A stretch of 36,874 nucleotides of DNA. It comes from an uncultured Eubacteriales bacterium (GTDB taxonomy: Bacteria > Bacillota > Clostridia > Christensenellales > UBA1242). The notes under the pieces are model-generated. The model was not told where the DNA came from and made no database searches. It was given only the letters and a program-made list of their open reading frames with translations. Made by a program: the position numbers and the translations under genes. The stretch spans positions 1 to 36,874 of the forward strand of contig CAOQYA010000009.1 in the NCBI GenBank assembly GCA_948514155.1, read 5' to 3'. This document shows, in pieces, positions 34,079 through 36,874 of the stretch; position 1 is the stretch's first letter; each line of letters begins with the position of its first letter.

Positions 34079-34921
34079 ATGAAAAATTATCAGTTAAGAA
34101 GCGCGCTGCCTTGCCTTGTCAAGTGGCAGGGCGGAGAGGAATTTTTAGAGGACGGGCTTGTGCTTAATTTTAACCAGCCAACTCGCCTTTTTATCTATCC
34201 CGCATCAGGCCGCCGAGAAGATGTGGCTTTTGTGCTAAATATGTCTCTGCCAAGTGAAAGAGTTAAAGTTTTCCATGTGGAAGAGGAAACAATTTTCTTT
34301 CTTGACGAAAACTCTTCTTCCTCAATTGCAGTTAAAGAAACAATTTCCGTGGGCGACAAAAACATTGAGTTTGAACTTGACGGCGACAGCGTAAAAATTG
34401 TTAATGCAGACAAAATTTGCAGCGCGCATATCTTAAAGCCAAAAACATATCGCCTCCAAAGCCACGAAAACTTTGCAATTTTAAAGATAAAGGCAACAAG
34501 CCTTGAAGAGGCAATCGTTTTTAACAGTGAAACGAACTCGATAACTTGCATAGAAGCCGAAAAGATAGAAATCGTTGGCGGAGAAATTATTTGCGAAAAA
34601 CAGGGTCGCGAAGAAAAATATATCATTGCCGATGGCACACTTGCAAAAATCAAGTCGATTGAAAATTTCTCAAGAAATTCAAAAATTCTCGGCCTCTCCT
34701 TTCTGCAAATGGTCAAGAATAAACAATATTCGGCCGCCTGCAATCTTCTTTCGGAAAACTTGCACGCCAGCGAAGATAAAATCGCCGCATATTTTGGCGA
34801 GATTAAAAATATTCTTCCGCTTAATGAAAAAGAGTTTTTGATAGCAAAAAAGTCGGGGCACTATATCACCCGACTTGAACAGCGCGAAGATAAAATCGTG
34901 GGCATTGAAATGAAAGATTAA
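34079..34921 (+). CDS. Unrecognised soluble protein, 280 residues
   Basis: I do not recognise this protein. Residues 1-200 are rich in short beta strands (for example LFIYPASGRREDVAFVLNM, FHVEEETIFFLDEN) with no membrane helix or signal peptide. The last 80 residues are helical (FLQMVKNKQYSAACNLLSENL). This suggests a beta-sandwich plus a helical cap. It is divergent from the Myb/SANT-like gene with 78 bp between start codons. No ribosome site is present; a TATATT ends 5 bases before the ATG, so leaderless translation is possible. A terminator follows the stop directly. Association with the regulator gene may be functional. Confidence 0.85.
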   Translation: MKNYQLRSALPCLVKWQGGEEFLEDGLVLNFNQPTRLFIYPASGRREDVAFVLNMSLPSERVKVFHVEEETIFFLDENSSSSIAVKETISVGDKNIEFELDGDSVKIVNADKICSAHILKPKTYRLQSHENFAILKIKATSLEEAIVFNSETNSITCIEAEKIEIVGGEIICEKQGREEKYIIADGTLAKIKSIENFSRNSKILGLSFLQMVKNKQYSAACNLLSENLHASEDKIAAYFGEIKNILPLNEKEFLIAKKSGHYITRLEQREDKIVGIEMKD

Positions 34922-34948
34922 AAAATTCGCGTTAAGCGAATTTTTTTA
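34920..34948. terminator. Bidirectional terminator
   Basis: AATTCGC and GCGAATT arms (34924-34942) around GTTAA have a T run on the plus side and an A run on the other. It serves the 280-residue gene and the convergent membrane protein gene. Confidence 0.85.
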
Positions 34949-35425
34949 CTTTTTATATATTCTTCTTGTTTGAGCCACAAATGCGCCTATAACAGCCATG
35001 ATTGAAATCAGGAACACGGTAATAGGACCTGCGCCAACTGTTATGCCAGCAATTCCAAGTGTCGCAACATAGACAATCATCAGAATAAGTGAGATGAGCG
35101 AACTTAACATAATGATAATTGAAAGTGCGCGAATTGCAACAGTCATGTTAAGGCTTCTGATATCGAAAATTCCACCGAAAAGTCCGAGTGTGCTTTCGAT
35201 AAACATTGCAATTGTGAGAATAAGCGTTAAAATATAGAACGCATTTGCCACAATGTAGAGCGCAATGTTTGGCCCTGTTGCTGTTGCAAGATTTGTGATG
35301 CCGGTGTAAATTGAGTTTGCAACTCCTCCTTCAATCAAATTCAAGGCAAAGAAACCAAGAATTAAAACTGACGAGAGCCACACAATTGCATTTCCGACAA
35401 TACATCTGATTTGTGATTTCTTCAT
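34946..35425 (-). CDS. Four-helix membrane protein, copy 2 (159 residues)
   Basis: I do not recognise a family. The protein has four likely membrane helices, near residues 10-30, 45-70, 90-115 and 130-150, with very short tails. It shares IxGIVGN-type and LNMTxxxRxLSI motifs with the upstream gene, so the two are paralogues. I chose ATG 35423-35425, since GAGGAGG lies 9 bases upstream; a longer frame adds 11 residues. That ribosome site is paired in a 12-bp hairpin (35433-35465), which could repress translation. The pair may form a heteromeric membrane complex. Confidence 0.85.
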   Translation of the reverse strand: MKKSQIRCIVGNAIVWLSSVLILGFFALNLIEGGVANSIYTGITNLATATGPNIALYIVANAFYILTLILTIAMFIESTLGLFGGIFDIRSLNMTVAIRALSIIIMLSSLISLILMIVYVATLGIAGITVGAGPITVFLISIMAVIGAFVAQTRRIYKK

Positions 35426-35432
35426 AAAAATA

Positions 35433-35465
35433 AACCTCCTCGGGTATATTTTGCCCAAAGAGGTT
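35433..35465 (-). promoter_or_regulatory. Hairpin that covers the ribosome site of the downstream membrane protein gene
   Basis: On the minus strand AACCTCTTTGGG pairs over 12 positions (including two G-U) with CCCGAGGAGGTT around the loop CAAAATATA. The 3' arm contains the GAGGAGG ribosome site, and TTTATTTTT follows. It could act as an attenuating terminator for the upstream gene and as a translational switch. Confidence 0.7.
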
Positions 35466-35488
35466 TAATTAATACATTTAAAAATCAA

Positions 35489-36004
35489 TTAAGATTTTTT
35501 CTTTGTAGTTGCAACAAATGCGCCAACAACAGTGAAAATAGCAAACACCATAGGAAGCACACTTCCGCCACTAACAGAAGTTTTCATACCAGAAACTATT
35601 CCGTTTCCAGTTGAAACATAAACAACTGCTGTGATAAGAGCAACAAGTGCAAGCACAACAAGAACAATGCTAAGAACTCTATTAACAAGCGTCATATTCA
35701 ATTGTTTTTTACCCATAATTGCGCCAACAAGCCCAACAATAGATGTGACAATCAAAACGCAAGCAACAACAGCAACAAGAATAAAGAACACAAGTGAAGC
35801 CTTGCCGGCTGTATCAGGAACATCAGCAATCTGCCCCATAGCTTCGAAAACGCTCATACCTTCTCGTCTGATAGAAATTGATTCTACAGTCATTGTTACT
35901 GCGCTATATGGCAAAGCCATAAATGCGAGCGCAAAAATTGAGAAAAGAAGCACAATAGAGTTTCCAACAATTCCCCTTAATTTTGAATATTTTGATTTTG
36001 ACAT
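35489..36004 (-). CDS. Four-helix membrane protein, copy 1 (171 residues)
   Basis: A paralogue of the following gene, with four predicted membrane helices and a longer first loop (about residues 38-68). Shared landmarks are the N-terminal LRGIVGNSIVLLF and the LNMTLVNRVLSI segment. It ends in TKKKS, so the C-terminus is probably cytoplasmic. An AAGGAGG-type site precedes the ATG, and a promoter with an extended -10 lies upstream. It is the first gene of a two-gene unit separated by 63 bp that contain the regulatory hairpin. The function is unknown; the size and topology are like small holin-like or tetraspan proteins, without a clear match. Confidence 0.87.
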   Translation of the reverse strand: MSKSKYSKLRGIVGNSIVLLFSIFALAFMALPYSAVTMTVESISIRREGMSVFEAMGQIADVPDTAGKASLVFFILVAVVACVLIVTSIVGLVGAIMGKKQLNMTLVNRVLSIVLVVLALVALITAVVYVSTGNGIVSGMKTSVSGGSVLPMVFAIFTVVGAFVATTKKKS

Positions 36005-36026
36005 TTTCCCCTCCTTTTATAGATTT

Positions 36027-36056
36027 AATATAACATATTTATCTTAATTTGGTCAA
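36027..36056 (-). promoter_or_regulatory. Promoter of the four-helix membrane protein pair
   Basis: TTGACC (36051-36056), 18 bases and TATATT (36027-36032) with an extended TGT on the minus strand. Confidence 0.65.
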
Positions 36057-36081
36057 ATGATTAAATTAGAAAGTTTTACTA

Positions 36082-36110
36082 TTGACAAATAATAATATTT
36101 GATATACAAT
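36082..36110 (+). promoter_or_regulatory. Promoter of the 204-residue gene (leaderless arrangement)
   Basis: TTGACA (36082-36087), 17 bases and TACAAT (36105-36110). The -10 ends 7 bases before the ATG at 36118, so the predicted mRNA starts at the start codon. Confidence 0.85.
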
Positions 36111-36117
36111 TTTAATC

Positions 36118-36732
36118 ATGAAAGAGAAATATAACGACAAAACTCTAGAAGACTACTTCCCAAATTTAACTGAGGAAAAAATTAGTCTTGCAATGAGACG
36201 AAAGGAAAAATCTAAATATTTAAGTAAACTTGAAGCTTTAGCAAAAATATTTTGCGAGTGTTTAGCCAATATCGACAAGGCAATTGCATTGAACGATAAG
36301 TTGATAAAGACCACAGACAACAAATTTGATGTAAAACAAGCAGAATATGGAAATTATTGCCTGCGTCATAGTCGTATTCACATCAAAAATGCAAAAATGC
36401 GCTGCAACAATTTTCTAGAACTTAAAGAGAAAGGTGTAGACACCCTTTCGCTTATCTCACTCAAAGAAACCCACGAACTTGCATCTAAAACATTTTCATT
36501 CGCAAAACTTGTTATGACAAAGTTATCAGACATTCAGAAAAATTATAATGGCCACGTTGGCAAAGTTGCAGATTTCGAAGAGGAACTTTTAAAAGAAAGT
36601 TTGTTCCTGCAGCACATCAAAAACTCTCCAACATACATTGAAGACCACGAAAGAATGCTTTCAGATTTGTTTGACAAACAAAAAGAACATGTGTCTCCAT
36701 TTCACCTCACAACCCCGTCAAGAGAGCGGTAG
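36118..36732 (+). CDS. Unrecognised helical protein, 204 residues
   Basis: I do not recognise this protein. It is charged and almost entirely helical, with no membrane segment. It has several Cys and His residues (CECLANIDK near 46-54, YCLRHSRIH near 80-88, CNNF near 96) but no clear metal site. The strong promoter leaves no room for a Shine-Dalgarno site, so the transcript should be leaderless. A terminator follows the stop within 12 bases, so it is a single-gene unit, divergent from the four-helix membrane pair. Confidence 0.86.
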   Translation: MKEKYNDKTLEDYFPNLTEEKISLAMRRKEKSKYLSKLEALAKIFCECLANIDKAIALNDKLIKTTDNKFDVKQAEYGNYCLRHSRIHIKNAKMRCNNFLELKEKGVDTLSLISLKETHELASKTFSFAKLVMTKLSDIQKNYNGHVGKVADFEEELLKESLFLQHIKNSPTYIEDHERMLSDLFDKQKEHVSPFHLTTPSRER

Positions 36733-36741
36733 GAGAAAAAA

Positions 36742-36767
36742 AGAGCGATAAGGTGCGCTCTTTTTTT
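36742..36767 (+). terminator. Terminator of the 204-residue gene
   Basis: AGAGCG and CGCTCT arms (36742-36761) are followed by a run of seven T. Confidence 0.87.
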
Positions 36768-36825
36768 GTGGGCATATGTTTCTAGATAGATGGGTGCACC
36801 AAACAGTAAGTGTCGAAGACACACA

Positions 36826-36874
36826 CAAAAAAGGGGCATAATGCCCCACAAAAAAAATCGCTGGGTTAGAGCGA
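36826..36874 (-). terminator. Two tandem terminators of a gene beyond the right edge
   Basis: On the minus strand TCGCT and AGCGA arms (36858-36874) are followed by eight T. A second hairpin GGGGCAT/ATGCCCC (36833-36847) is followed by six T. A third small stem GTGTC/GACAC lies at 36810-36822. Tandem terminators like these often end strongly expressed units, so a well-expressed minus-strand gene probably lies just outside the window. Confidence 0.75.

Overview
The window comes from an AT-rich Gram-positive bacterium, most likely an uncultured lineage of Clostridia. The evidence is the spore-maturation pair spmA/spmB, a RicT (YaaT) homologue next to holB, AddAB rather than RecBCD, many sigma-A promoters of the TTGACA-N17-TATAAT type, and intrinsic terminators after most transcription units. 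I see no marker that fixes a genus.

Layout. Positions 1-1156 are the 5' part of a 23S rRNA gene on the minus strand. It has its own promoter and no 16S gene upstream. Next come a 52-residue small gene with a perfect consensus promoter and three tandem paralogous genes (1980-9341, minus) for polytopic TrbL/VirB6-like membrane proteins. A tract of 84-bp repeats and a tRNA-Ala(UGC) gene close this block. Positions 9.9-17.9 kb are housekeeping: ppa, an acidic single-pass membrane protein, an HD-domain hydrolase, tatD-rsmA, spmAB, and holB-ricT-trmN6. Positions 18.0-21.2 kb are accessory and phage-like: three tandem mini-repressors (XRE family), then a P27-like small terminase, a ParB-like protein, a methyltransferase-like protein and an SPL-like radical SAM protein. 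This last four-gene cassette is bracketed by a perfect 28-bp direct repeat that also forms terminators. Positions 21.3-27.1 kb carry uppP with a P2A-type Ca2+ ATPase, and a membrane-anchored coiled-coil protein with four AT-hook motifs. Positions 27.2-33.2 kb are addB-addA. The right end holds a Myb/SANT-like coiled-coil regulator, two unrecognised genes and two paralogous four-helix membrane proteins.

How the parts work together. AddAB processes double-strand breaks. UppP recycles the undecaprenyl carrier for the cell wall. HolB serves the replisome clamp loader. RicT, SpmA and SpmB point to endospore development. RsmA and TrmN6 modify rRNA and tRNA.

The most notable signals are: (1) a recurring leaderless arrangement, with a -10 hexamer 5-7 nt from the start codon in at least nine genes, while the other genes have good Shine-Dalgarno sites; (2) the membrane protein with AT-hooks, a possible nucleoid-membrane tether; (3) three tandem conjugation-type membrane proteins with no other conjugation gene nearby; (4) the repeat-bracketed phage-packaging cassette; (5) a hairpin that buries the Shine-Dalgarno site of one small membrane protein gene. 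All functional calls come from reading motifs; no database search was run.
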